Assembly: GCA_050742155.1 (NCBI GenBank)
Contig: JBOGFC010000244.1
Span: forward strand, 1-15,673
Length of the DNA: 15,673 nucleotides
Direction of reading: 5' to 3'
Source of the DNA: JBOGFC01 sp050742155
GTDB lineage: Bacteria > Actinomycetota > Acidimicrobiia > Spongiisociales > JALYHC01
The stretch's first letter is position 1. Every line of letters starts with the position of its first letter. The translations under genes were made by a program, and so were the position numbers. The notes below the pieces were generated by a model. That model searched no databases. It was not told where the DNA came from and saw only the letters and a program-made list of their open reading frames with translations. Of this stretch, positions 1 through 7,324 are shown piece after piece.

Positions 1-1
1 G

Positions 2-190
2 GCCATCCTTCTCACCTTGGGCCTCTTCTACCTGGTCGTCAATGCCCTGATGTTCGGACTGGTCGTGTGGCTGTCGGGCCCCTCGGTGTTCAACCTGGGC
101 CTCACCTCAACTGGCTTCGCCGCCACCCTTCTCGGGGCAATCGCCATGAGCATCATCAGCTTCGTGGTCGGGGCGATCGTCCCCGACTGA
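2..190 (+). CDS. C-terminal end of a phage-holin-family (YvlD-like, PF04020) membrane protein, 5' partial
   Basis: The reading frame is open from the window edge to TGA at 188-190 and gives 62 residues, starting AILLTLGLFYLVVNALMFGL. It holds two hydrophobic segments: one around residues 1-25, and one ending FVVGAIVPD. The Asn-Ala-Leu-Met step in the first helix, followed by a short Gly/Ser/Phe loop and a final Leu/Ile/Ser-rich helix, is the pattern of the last two helices of the small four-helix membrane family typified by YvlD. These proteins are about 110-130 residues long, so roughly half lies outside the window. Function in this family is poorly known; it is annotated holin-like by fold only and is not evidence of a prophage. 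It is convergent with the next gene, with 128 bases between the stop codons. Confidence 0.7.
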   Translation, partial: AILLTLGLFYLVVNALMFGLVVWLSGPSVFNLGLTSTGFAATLLGAIAMSIISFVVGAIVPD

Positions 191-318
191 CGTCGCCGGG
201 GCCGGATCTCCCTACCAGTAATGGGCCTTGGTGCCCTCGAGGCGGAACACCCGCCAGTCGCACCTCACATCGACTTGCTCCCCCCGGATCGTTATTGCCC
301 AGGCCGACCCGACCTGAG

Positions 319-1506
319 CTACTGGCCCGGCGCGGTGGAGGAGGCCGGTCTTGTTCGGAGCGGGGGGAACTCGACCAGGAGTCCCTCCCCCTCGACCTGG
401 AAGAGCGACTCGGCCTGGGTCAGCCCGGGCAGTCGATGTCGACCGAGATCGCGGAACCGGACGCCGTCCGGAGCCGACCCTTCCAGGGCGGCTCTGGTCT
501 CGCCGGAGAGGACGATCTGGCCGCCATGGGCCGCCCAGCAGACCCGGGCCGCCGTGTGGACGGAGAGGCCGATATACCCGGTCTCGGTCAGGGTGATGGG
601 GCCGCTGTGGATCCCGGCCCGGACCCTGACCTCCAGATCGTCGAGCCAAGTCCTTGCGCCCAGCGTGCGCTGGATGGCCAGGGCCGCCTCGATGGCCCCG
701 ACCACGCGCTCGAAGACCGCGAAGGACTCGTCGGCGCGGACTTCGACCTCCCGGCCGCCGGCCTGCAGCACGGCGTGCCGGACGATGCCCCGCACCTCGT
801 TGAGCAGGTCCCCGTAGCCGTCGCCCAGTTGCCGGAGCAGCGCGGTGGAGCCCTCGATGTCGGTCAACAGGAGGGTGACGAAGCCGGTAGGGAGGGTCGC
901 CGCATCGGCGGAGCGGGCCTGGATCTGGCCGTGGAGGCTCTCCTTCTCGATCACGAACCGCACGGCGGCCAGCACGGTCTCGGCGAGATCCGGATCGTCG
1001 AGGACGGCCGGGTCGTGCACGAGGGCCGTCATCGGCCGGCCGTGGCGCTCGAGGTAGGTCACCGCCCGCTGATCCTGACCGGCAGGGAGGGGAACCAGCT
1101 TGGCCGCGCCGTCCAGGTACGAGCCGGCCGCCTCCGACCAGTGCAGGACGGTGAGGGTGGGGTCCCGCAGGGCGCTTCGCAACTGCTGCTCGAGCTGACC
1201 GGGGGCCCCGATCCGACCCAGCTCGATCACCAGGCGACCGGCCGCGGCGTGGCGTCGCTCGGACCGCAGCTGGCCGGTGATGAACCCGACCGGCACGATG
1301 CCGTACTTCTTGGCGGCGTTGAGCAGCCGCTTGCGGGCCCGCTCTCGGGCCGCCTCGTTCTCGAAACGTACCTGGTTGAACCGGGCGAGGGCGTTCCGCA
1401 CGTGCGCCTCGTCGTGAATCGGCAGCCGCCGCCGGCCACGAGAGTCGACGTAGGCGAAGGCGCTGTCCGGCAGCCTCGCCCGTTCGCTGTCACTGAGCCG
1501 GGCCAT
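319..1506 (-). CDS. Adenylate/guanylate cyclase-homology domain protein with DUF6582-like N-terminus
   Basis: 395 residues, ATG at 1506. Residues about 10-70 (LPDSAFAYVD, then LPIHDEAHVRNALARFNQ and a basic helix) resemble DUF6582, a short domain of unknown role. Residues 90-195 resemble the linker found in actinobacterial sensor proteins (TLTVLHWSEAAGSYLD, then PMTALVHDPAVLDDPDL). Residues 207-385 form a class III cyclase homology domain. Both metal-binding Asp are present (D216 in LLLTDIEGS, D259 in RADESF), as is the Arg of TAARV (R321). The glycines around the second Asp are replaced (ADES instead of GDGF), the position of the adenine-specifying Lys carries Glu, and the transition-state Asn is His317. 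It may therefore use another nucleotide, need a partner subunit, or be inactive. It is cytoplasmic, with no membrane segment seen. It is transcribed divergently from the TPR-cyclase gene across 96 bases. Confidence 0.85.
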   Translation of the reverse strand: MARLSDSERARLPDSAFAYVDSRGRRRLPIHDEAHVRNALARFNQVRFENEAARERARKRLLNAAKKYGIVPVGFITGQLRSERRHAAAGRLVIELGRIGAPGQLEQQLRSALRDPTLTVLHWSEAAGSYLDGAAKLVPLPAGQDQRAVTYLERHGRPMTALVHDPAVLDDPDLAETVLAAVRFVIEKESLHGQIQARSADAATLPTGFVTLLLTDIEGSTALLRQLGDGYGDLLNEVRGIVRHAVLQAGGREVEVRADESFAVFERVVGAIEAALAIQRTLGARTWLDDLEVRVRAGIHSGPITLTETGYIGLSVHTAARVCWAAHGGQIVLSGETRAALEGSAPDGVRFRDLGRHRLPGLTQAESLFQVEGEGLLVEFPPLRTRPASSTAPGQ

Positions 1507-1514
1507 GGCCTGAC

Positions 1515-1520
1515 ATTAGA
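1515..1520 (-). promoter_or_regulatory. Possible -10 element (TCTAAT) for the DUF6582-like cyclase gene
   Basis: On the minus strand TCTAAT lies 8 bases before the ATG at 1506, in an otherwise very GC-rich spacer. No Shine-Dalgarno sequence is visible between it and the start, so if it is real the transcript would be leaderless or nearly so. No convincing -35 hexamer is seen. This is a weak inference. Confidence 0.22.
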
Positions 1521-1589
1521 TCGGAGCTCGGGGAACGCCGGTGGGCGGGCAGCGGGTCGCTGCCTTCCGCTCCTACTGGCCGCGCCAAC

Positions 1590-1595
1590 TAAGGT
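1590..1595 (+). promoter_or_regulatory. Possible -10 element (TAAGGT) for the TPR-cyclase gene
   Basis: TAAGGT fits the actinobacterial TAnnnT -10 pattern and ends 7 bases before the ATG at 1603. There is no ribosome binding site between them, which would fit a leaderless mRNA, common in actinobacteria. No clear -35 element is seen. The 1507-1602 spacer must carry the promoters of both divergent cyclase genes. Confidence 0.22.
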
Positions 1596-1602
1596 TCAGG
1601 CC

Positions 1603-3582
1603 ATGGTCGAGACGCTCGTATCGGGCAGAGAAGCCATCCGGCGGCATGCCTGGAACGAGGCCATGGAGGCCTTCCTGGAGGCCCAGCGGGAAGGCGAGCT
1701 CTCCCCTGGGGACCTCGAGCTCATGGCCGAGGCGGCCTGGTGGGCCGCCCGTCCTGACGATGCCACCGACGCCTGGGAGCGGGCCTTTGCCGGCTACTTG
1801 GAGGGGGGGCAGCCTTCGGCGGCCGCCCTGGTCGGGCTGCGCCTGGCCTACCTGGCCCTCCGGCGACTGGCCGTCTCCATTGCCGGCGGCTGGATGGCCC
1901 GGTCGGAGCGCCTGCTCGAGCAGGAGGCCCAGTCGGCGGTGCACGGTTGGCTGAAGGTCCTCCAGGCAGCGGTGGCGTTGTTCGCGCGGGGCGATCTGGA
2001 CGATGCCATCACCTACGCCGACCAGGCGCTGGAGCTGGGCAGGAAGTACGAGAGCCCCGACATTCAGTCGCTCGCCCTGAGCTTCAAGGGCTCGGCTCTG
2101 ATTCAAAGAGGGGAATGGCAAGAGGGTCTCTCGTTGATCGACGAGGCCAGCGCCGCCGCCCTGTCGGGGAAGCTGGATCTCCGATCGGCCAGCGACGTCT
2201 ACTGCACCACCATCGCCGCCTGCCGGAACCTGGCCGACTACCGGAGGGCCGGGGAGTGGACGGACGAGGCGGAGCGCTGGATGCGCCGGCAGGCCGTGGG
2301 GGGTTACCCGGGGGTGTGTCGGGTGCATCGAGCCGAGCTCAAGCGCCTGCGCGGCGCCTGGTCGGAGGCCGAGCAAGAGGCCCGCTACGCCTGCGAGGAG
2401 CTGGAGAAGTTCCACATCATGGATGCGGTGGGGTTCGCCCATTACGAGGTGGGGGAAGTGCGTCTGCACATGGGCGACCTGGCGGCGGCCCAGGAGGCCT
2501 TCGACCGCGCCTACGAGTACGGACAGGACCCCCAGCCGGGCCTGGCCCTCTTGCTGCTGGCCAGGGGGGAGGTCGACGAGGCGGCCCGCTCCATCGCCCG
2601 CAGCCTGGCCGGGGGAGGGGCCGAAGCGGTGGGGGTGGATGAGCCGAGGGATCTTCTCAGCCGGGCCCGAGTCTTGCCGGCCCAGGTGGAGGTCGCCCTG
2701 GTTCGAGATGACGTCGACACGGCTCGGGCGGCCACCGAGGAGCTGGAGGAGATCGCCCGGCACTTTGCCAAGCCGGCCTTCGAGGCGGCCGCCCTGACCG
2801 CCCGGGGAGCCGTCCTCCTCCAGGACGGAGACCCGGCCCAGGCGATCCCGGCACTCGATCGGGCCTGGCGGCTTTGGCGGGAGATCGAGCTCCCCTACGA
2901 GAGCGCCAAGGCGCGGATGCTGCTCGGCCAGGCCCGGACCGCCGTCGGGGACGAGAGCTCGGCCCGCCTAGAGCTGCGGGCGGCCCGCTCGACCTTCCAG
3001 CGGCTGGGGGCGGCCCTCGACCTGCGCCGCGTGAACGAGCTCCTCGAGGAGGAGGGGGCGGTGGCCGACGTGGAGCGGCGCCGGGTGACCAAGACCTTCA
3101 TGTTCACCGACATCGTCACCTCCACCGACCTGGTGGGCCTGATCGGGGACGCCGCCTGGGAGGAGCTGCTCCGCTGGCACGACCGGGCGCTGCGGTCGGC
3201 CTTCGCCCACCACGGGGGGGAGGAGGTGAGCCACACCGGGGATGGGTTCTTCGTGGCTTTCGATCGGGCCCGGGAGGCGGTCGAGTGCGCGGTGGCCGTC
3301 CAGCGGCGCCTGGCCGACCACCGCCGGGAGCACGGCTTCGCCCCCTGGGTGCGGATCGGGCTGCACGCCGCCGAGACCACCCGCCAGGGAAGTGACTACC
3401 GAGGCCAGGGGGTACACGCCGCCGCCCGGGTAGGGGCACTGGCCGATCGAGAGGAGATCGTCATCTCCTCCCCGGCGCTCGAGCAGGCCGGCATGATTCG
3501 CTTTCCGATCTCGGGGCCTCGCACGGTCACCCTGAAGGGGATCAGCGAGCCGGTCGAGGTGCACACCATCGAGTGGCGCTAG
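1603..3582 (+). CDS. TPR-repeat protein with C-terminal adenylate/guanylate cyclase-homology domain
   Basis: 659 residues, starting MVETLVSGREAIRRHAWNEA. The frame is open far upstream, but that stretch is antisense to the neighbouring gene; the protein-like sequence begins at this ATG. Residues 1 to about 485 are a series of amphipathic helix pairs of TPR type (for example GDLDDAITYADQALELGR and GDLAAAQEAFDRAYEYG), a scaffold for protein contacts. Residues 495-659 are a class III cyclase domain with both metal Asp (D503 in FMFTDIVTS, D547 in HTGDGFF) and IGLHAAE. The position normally Lys before GDG is Ser (EVSHTGDG) and the usual Asn is His (GVHAAARV), so substrate and activity are uncertain. 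No membrane helix or LuxR DNA-binding domain is present. Its stop overlaps the stop of the convergent osmC gene by four bases. Confidence 0.85.
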   Translation: MVETLVSGREAIRRHAWNEAMEAFLEAQREGELSPGDLELMAEAAWWAARPDDATDAWERAFAGYLEGGQPSAAALVGLRLAYLALRRLAVSIAGGWMARSERLLEQEAQSAVHGWLKVLQAAVALFARGDLDDAITYADQALELGRKYESPDIQSLALSFKGSALIQRGEWQEGLSLIDEASAAALSGKLDLRSASDVYCTTIAACRNLADYRRAGEWTDEAERWMRRQAVGGYPGVCRVHRAELKRLRGAWSEAEQEARYACEELEKFHIMDAVGFAHYEVGEVRLHMGDLAAAQEAFDRAYEYGQDPQPGLALLLLARGEVDEAARSIARSLAGGGAEAVGVDEPRDLLSRARVLPAQVEVALVRDDVDTARAATEELEEIARHFAKPAFEAAALTARGAVLLQDGDPAQAIPALDRAWRLWREIELPYESAKARMLLGQARTAVGDESSARLELRAARSTFQRLGAALDLRRVNELLEEEGAVADVERRRVTKTFMFTDIVTSTDLVGLIGDAAWEELLRWHDRALRSAFAHHGGEEVSHTGDGFFVAFDRAREAVECAVAVQRRLADHRREHGFAPWVRIGLHAAETTRQGSDYRGQGVHAAARVGALADREEIVISSPALEQAGMIRFPISGPRTVTLKGISEPVEVHTIEWR

Positions 3583-4016
3583 GCCAGCGTGGCCTCGAGG
3601 GTGATCTGGACGTTGCCTTCCAGGGCGTGCGAGACCGGACAGCCCGTCTTGGCGCCCTCGGCGATCGACTGGAAGTCGTCCGGGTCGATCCCGGGAACGT
3701 CGGCCCGCACCGTCAGGTGCATGGTGGTGAGCCGCCATCCCGCCTCGGTCTGAGCGAAGGTGGCGGTCGCCCGGGTGTCGAGCGTCTTCGGGGGGGACTC
3801 GCGGCGGGCCAGGTCGGCCGCCAGGGCCATCGAGTAACACGAGGCGTGGGCAGCGGCGATGAGCTCCTCCGGGCTGGTGAGGCCGCCGTGCTCCTCGGTC
3901 CGGGCCCGCCAGGAGACCGCCAGCGGACCGGTGGCCCCGCTCTCGAGCGTGGTGGTGCCCGACCCGGAGGCGAGGTCGCCCTCCCAGTGGGTCTGGGCAG
4001 TACTGATCAGCGCCAT
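3579..4016 (-). CDS. osmC: OsmC family peroxiredoxin (organic hydroperoxide reductase)
   Basis: 145 residues, the usual length for OsmC. The start (THWEGDLASGSGTTTLESG) and the core (SPEELIAAAHASCYSMAL) match the OsmC branch rather than Ohr. The peroxidatic Cys is C60 and the resolving Cys C126 (TGCPVSHAL). Arg37 and the Glu pair 50-51, which position the peroxide, are present. It reduces organic hydroperoxides in the cytoplasm, in known members with electrons from lipoylated proteins. A good ribosome site, CAGGAGGGCGTT, precedes the ATG at 4016. The gene lies 65 bases downstream of the coiled-coil gene on the same strand, so the two may share a transcript. I see no sign of truncation. Confidence 0.95.
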   Translation of the reverse strand: MALISTAQTHWEGDLASGSGTTTLESGATGPLAVSWRARTEEHGGLTSPEELIAAAHASCYSMALAADLARRESPPKTLDTRATATFAQTEAGWRLTTMHLTVRADVPGIDPDDFQSIAEGAKTGCPVSHALEGNVQITLEATLA

Positions 4017-4081
4017 AACGCCCTCCTGTTTGAAGAGCTGACGGTAGTCGCCCCTCTTGGTGTGTCCCCGGCGATGAAGGA

Positions 4082-4447
4082 TCAGATCAAGCGAGCCGCC
4101 GCGAAGGCTAGGGCGCCCAGCGTGACCAATGAGCCGGCTTGGGCGAGCAGATAGGTGCGAACCTGGGCGCGAAGTTCGCCGTGGAACCCATGCAGCCGGT
4201 CGTCGAACTTCTCCAGCCGCGCCTCGAACCTGCTTTCCAACCGGTCCATGCGTTCTTCCAACCGGTCCATGCGTGCCCCGAGGTCCCGCACCAGGCGGTC
4301 TCCTACGGCCTCCACGTCGGCCTTGGTGGAAAGGTTGGTAGCCGGCACCGAGGGCAGGGCTTGCATCAGGGTGGAAGCGTGTTCATCACCGAGGACCTCT
4401 ACCAGTTGAGCATAGAGCGCCCGGCGGGCCGGGTCATCGAGCACCAT
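4082..4447 (-). CDS. Small coiled-coil protein with C-terminal membrane anchor, function unknown
   Basis: 121 residues, start ATG at 4447 with a purine-rich GGAAGGGGAG a few bases upstream. The N-terminal 40 residues are helical. Residues about 42-95 are a charged coiled coil with heptad repeats (GARMDRLEERMDRLESRFEA), and the last 20 residues (SLVTLGALAFAAARLI) form one hydrophobic tail segment. This layout resembles the coiled-coil plus terminal helix of DUF1640/CCDC90-type proteins and of many small actinobacterial hypotheticals; no enzymatic motif is seen. Inferred topology: cytoplasmic coiled coil tethered to the membrane by the C-terminus, probably oligomeric. It stands between ligD and osmC on the same strand. 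No function can be assigned. Confidence 0.75.
   Translation of the reverse strand: MVLDDPARRALYAQLVEVLGDEHASTLMQALPSVPATNLSTKADVEAVGDRLVRDLGARMDRLEERMDRLESRFEARLEKFDDRLHGFHGELRAQVRTYLLAQAGSLVTLGALAFAAARLI
4235..4273. repeat. Two 18-base direct repeats at 21-base period inside the coiled-coil gene
   Basis: TTCCAACCGGTCCATGCG occurs at 4235-4252 and again at 4256-4273. The period is 21 bases, that is seven codons, and encodes the repeated heptad MDRLE(E/S)R on the minus strand. The near-identity at DNA level suggests a recent in-frame duplication of one heptad rather than selection on the protein alone. Confidence 0.8.
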
Positions 4448-4537
4448 GGGGTGGCTCCCCTTCCTGTCCTCCCTGTGTGAGTGCGCTCAGCCCATCATGC
4501 CTGGGAGGTGTGACAGAAACGCCTTCTTCGCGTAGCC

Positions 4538-5857
4538 TCACCCCTCCGACGGGTCGTAGTCGACCTCGAGCTTCTCCTGGGCGGGACGCTCCCCTGCGGG
4601 CACATTGCGCAGATTCACCCGGATACGGGTCCAGGTGGTGTGTCGTCCCCGCATCGAGTCCACCAGCACGTCGGCCGGGACCAGGTACCCCCAAACGTCG
4701 GGATGGCGGGCCTTCCAGCGCTGCAGCCCCTCCCTGGCCTCCTCCTCGGTGGCGGCCCGGGCGATCTCGATGAGCGGCATGGTGGTGCGGCGCCGTCCGG
4801 TCGGCCCGGTGGACTTGCCGGGAGCCGGGGGCGGCACGACTCCCTCCCGGTCGGGCCGGCCCCGCCGCTTGGAGGGCTGGACGCGGGGAGGCTCACCGGC
4901 CTGCTTGGCGAAGTGGGGTGGCCAGGGGGCATCGCCGAACCCGGCCTCCTCGTGCTCGGCCGACAGCTCCAGCAGCCGCTCGAGCGAGCCGGCCGCCTGG
5001 TCGATCCCCTCGGAGGGGTCGCCGAGCTGGGCGAAGCGGGCGGGGACCGTGTCGATCGTGAACGCCTCCGGCTGGCAGTCCGGTACCTCTTCCCAGGCGA
5101 GCGGGGTGGAGACCCGGGCGTCCGGGGTGGGCCGGATCGAGTAGGCCGAGGCGATGGTGCGGTCCTTGGCGTTCTGGTTGTAGTCCAGGAAGACCCCGTG
5201 GCGTTCCTCCTTCCACCATCGGCTGGTGGCCAGGTCGGGAGCTCTGCGCTCCACCTCCCGCGCCAAGGCGAGCGCCGCCCGGCGCACCTCTGGAAAGGTC
5301 CAGCGCCGTTCGATCCGGCAGTAGATATGAAGACCCCGCGAGCCTGACGTCTTCGGCCATCCGTCGAGCCCAAGATCCTCGAGGACCGTCCTCGTCACCA
5401 GGGCGACCTCCCGGATCTGGGACCAGGCCACCCCCGGCACGGGATCCAGGTCGACCCGGAGCTCGTCCGGGTGGTCGAGGTCGTCGGCTCGCACCGGATG
5501 CGGGTTGAGGTCGATGCAGCCCAGGTTCACGACCCAAGCGAGCTGAGCCGGGTCGCGGACCAGGATCTCGTGGGCGGTCCGCCCGGACGGAAAGCTGAGC
5601 TCGACGGTCTCGATCCATTCGGGTCGCGACTGCGGCGCTCGTTTCTGAAAGAAGAACTCCCCGTCGGCTCCGTTGACGTAGCGCTTGAGGGCCATGGGGC
5701 GGCCCAGCACGCCCCGCAACGCCCCCTCGGCGACAGCCAGGTAGTAGCGGACCAGGTCCAGCTTGGTGTGGCCGGTGCGCGGGAAAAACACCTTGTCCGG
5801 GTTGGTGATGGCCACCTCCCGGCCGGCGACTTCGAGCAGCTCTTTACGGCCCGCCAT
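4538..5857 (-). CDS. ligD: LigD-type DNA polymerase/primase domain protein (non-homologous end joining family), stand-alone
   Basis: 439 residues, ATG at 5857 (MAGRKELLEVAGREVAITNP), the usual opening of the polymerase domain of bacterial LigD; longer frames upstream are low-complexity shadow. Metal ligands are D136 and D138 (ELRVDLDPVPG) and D225 (GVFLDYNQN); the nucleotide-binding SGSRGLHIY with H177 is present. This archaeo-eukaryotic primase superfamily domain fills gaps and adds nucleotides, often ribonucleotides, at DNA ends during Ku-dependent repair. Here it is not fused to ligase or phosphoesterase domains. After a basic Pro-rich linker (about 320-355) comes an 80-residue extension (from TTMPLIEIARAATEEEAREG to the end) that I do not recognise. 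No ku gene lies in the window. Confidence 0.92.
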   Translation of the reverse strand: MAGRKELLEVAGREVAITNPDKVFFPRTGHTKLDLVRYYLAVAEGALRGVLGRPMALKRYVNGADGEFFFQKRAPQSRPEWIETVELSFPSGRTAHEILVRDPAQLAWVVNLGCIDLNPHPVRADDLDHPDELRVDLDPVPGVAWSQIREVALVTRTVLEDLGLDGWPKTSGSRGLHIYCRIERRWTFPEVRRAALALAREVERRAPDLATSRWWKEERHGVFLDYNQNAKDRTIASAYSIRPTPDARVSTPLAWEEVPDCQPEAFTIDTVPARFAQLGDPSEGIDQAAGSLERLLELSAEHEEAGFGDAPWPPHFAKQAGEPPRVQPSKRRGRPDREGVVPPPAPGKSTGPTGRRRTTMPLIEIARAATEEEAREGLQRWKARHPDVWGYLVPADVLVDSMRGRHTTWTRIRVNLRNVPAGERPAQEKLEVDYDPSEG

Positions 5858-5907
5858 CCGGACACGATACGGCACCGCGTCCGGGGGCGAAGGGCGCGAG
5901 GCCCCAA

Positions 5908-6504
5908 TCAGGTCAGCACGGCGACCAGCACGGCGAGGGCGATCACGCCGAGGCCCACCCGGAGCAGGGTGTTGGGCGCCAAGGTGCCGGGGAGGCGCCC
6001 GGCCACTTCCGGGTCCACGATGGCCAGTGTCCCGGCTATGAGGACCGTGCCCCCGGCCAGCATCAGGAGCAAGACCACGAGGGCCGGGACGAACAAGGCG
6101 AGACCCACCAGGGCGAGCAGCCCGAGGCCGGCCCATTTCCACCAGGCGGGAAGCGGCCGCCTCTGAGGCCGGCTTCGAGCAGCCGGTCGAGCCGACGCGG
6201 CTCGTTCCTTCTTCTGGCGGTCCTTGCGGGGACGGGCGCGCCGCCCCTTGCGGCCGCGATGCGAGGCTTCCAGTGCCTCGGCGAATCCGGCCGGGTCAGT
6301 TACCTGGATGATCAGCTCGTCGTCTCCCACTCGAAGGTGGAACCCGCCGGGTTCGAGAACGACGGACACCTCGACCGCCGGCCAGTCTCCGATCTGGTGG
6401 GCTCCGGCCACCACCACCAGGCGGTCGTTCTCGAGCGCGACCGACCCGCCGACATCCGAGCCGTACTGGCCGGGCACTCGCAGCTTCCCTTCGAAGACAG
6501 ACAT
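5908..6504 (-). CDS. Membrane protein with PH-like N-terminal domain, function unknown
   Basis: 198 residues, start ATG at 6504 with no clear ribosome site. Residues 1-80 are a soluble beta-rich domain ending in a helix (ENDRLVVVAGAHQIGDW, GFHLRVGDDELIIQVTDP, FAEALEA), the general look of a bacterial PH-like domain. Residues 82-118 are a strongly basic Arg/Lys/Ala linker. Three hydrophobic segments follow, at about 121-140, 141-163 and 180-197. The basic linker next to the first helix predicts the N-terminal domain in the cytoplasm. It lies 50 bases upstream of ligD on the same strand and could share its transcript. No catalytic motif is seen and the PH-like label is a shape judgement only. 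Confidence 0.7.
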   Translation of the reverse strand: MSVFEGKLRVPGQYGSDVGGSVALENDRLVVVAGAHQIGDWPAVEVSVVLEPGGFHLRVGDDELIIQVTDPAGFAEALEASHRGRKGRRARPRKDRQKKERAASARPAARSRPQRRPLPAWWKWAGLGLLALVGLALFVPALVVLLLMLAGGTVLIAGTLAIVDPEVAGRLPGTLAPNTLLRVGLGVIALAVLVAVLT

Positions 6505-6571
6505 CGAGGTAGGTGATCGGCCGCTCGGTGGGGAAGTTGAACGTCAGGGTGCGTCGGCAGCCAGCCCGCGA

Positions 6572-7252
6572 TCAGAAGGGGAGTCCGAGCGCCTCGCACA
6601 GAAAGCGCACCAAGGGAGCACCTTCTCGACAGAGAGCGGTGAACTCGTCGACGAACCCGTTCGAGGTGACCTGCTTCTGGGTCAAGGAGGCGCCGGCGAT
6701 GAAGTCCTTCCGCTTGAGGTCGGCGGCAAGGGGATGGTCGGCTTCGAACTCCTTGGGGACCCGCTGCAGGCTGTCGCCGCCCAGCTCGAACCGGCCGGCG
6801 AACCGGGAACCGTGCGCCGCCCTCTTCCACGAGCCCGGGTCCTCGGCGATCGCCTGCCGGATGGTCCGGGCGGTCCCGGTGTCCGGGTGCCAGAGGCCCA
6901 TCCCGAAATAGCACTCGCCCGGGGCGAGGTGCAGGTAGTAGCCGGGAGCATGCACATCCCGACCCCGTTCGTGGCCGAAGCGCAGCGCGACGTAGGTCTT
7001 GTAGGGGGACTTGTCCTTCGAGAAGCGGGTGTCACGCTGGATGCGGAAGAGAGACCCGCCTACCGGACGGGGATCGGCCACCAGGTGCGGGCTGACCTTA
7101 CGGAGGCGAGGAGCCAGCTCGCTGATGAGCTCGAGCGCCGGTTCCCGCACGCTGCGCTCGTAACGCTCCTGATTGGCCTTGAACCAGCCCCGATCGTTGT
7201 TGGCCTCGAGGTCGCGGAGAAACGAGAAGAGCGCCGGTGTAAAACGTGCCAT
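6572..7252 (-). CDS. DUF2461 (TIGR02453) family protein
   Basis: 226 residues, normal for the family. The family signature opens the protein: FTPALFSFLRDLEANNDRGW, then FKANQERYERSVREP. Further conserved parts are FRIQRDTRFSKDKSPYKTY, PGYYLHLAPGECYFGMGLW and LKRKDFIAGASL. DUF2461 proteins occur in bacteria and fungi and have no established biochemical role; no signal peptide or membrane helix is present here, so it is cytoplasmic. It is divergent from the molybdoenzyme operon, with 72 bases between starts, and lies 67 bases upstream of the PH-like membrane gene on the same strand. Confidence 0.92.
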   Translation of the reverse strand: MARFTPALFSFLRDLEANNDRGWFKANQERYERSVREPALELISELAPRLRKVSPHLVADPRPVGGSLFRIQRDTRFSKDKSPYKTYVALRFGHERGRDVHAPGYYLHLAPGECYFGMGLWHPDTGTARTIRQAIAEDPGSWKRAAHGSRFAGRFELGGDSLQRVPKEFEADHPLAADLKRKDFIAGASLTQKQVTSNGFVDEFTALCREGAPLVRFLCEALGLPF

Positions 7253-7324
7253 GGGCGAAATCTATCTCTCCCGCCGGTCCGATTGAAGGGGGTAGTCTCA
7301 GCCGAACCAGCAGCGGAGGGCAGG

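Noticed and set aside
2..190. Possible prophage, because of the holin-family name of the first gene.
   Set aside because: The family is a chromosomal membrane-protein family named by resemblance; no other phage genes are near.
212..318. Minus-strand reading frame ending with an ordinary-looking peptide (AITIRGEQVDVRCDW, ending KAHYW) just downstream of the DUF6582-like cyclase gene.
   Set aside because: No start codon or ribosome site gives more than about 18 residues outside the cyclase gene, and the cyclase itself ends normally. It could be a gene remnant but cannot be supported.
67..1602. Long plus-strand open frame upstream of the TPR-cyclase start.
   Set aside because: It is antisense to the DUF6582-like cyclase gene and has the Gly/Arg/Pro-rich composition typical of shadows in GC-rich DNA; the TPR protein begins at ATG 1603.
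5858..6142. N-terminal extension of the LigD frame.
   Set aside because: It is antisense-independent low-complexity Arg/Pro/Gly sequence overlapping the membrane-protein gene in another frame; the conserved LigD start is at 5857.
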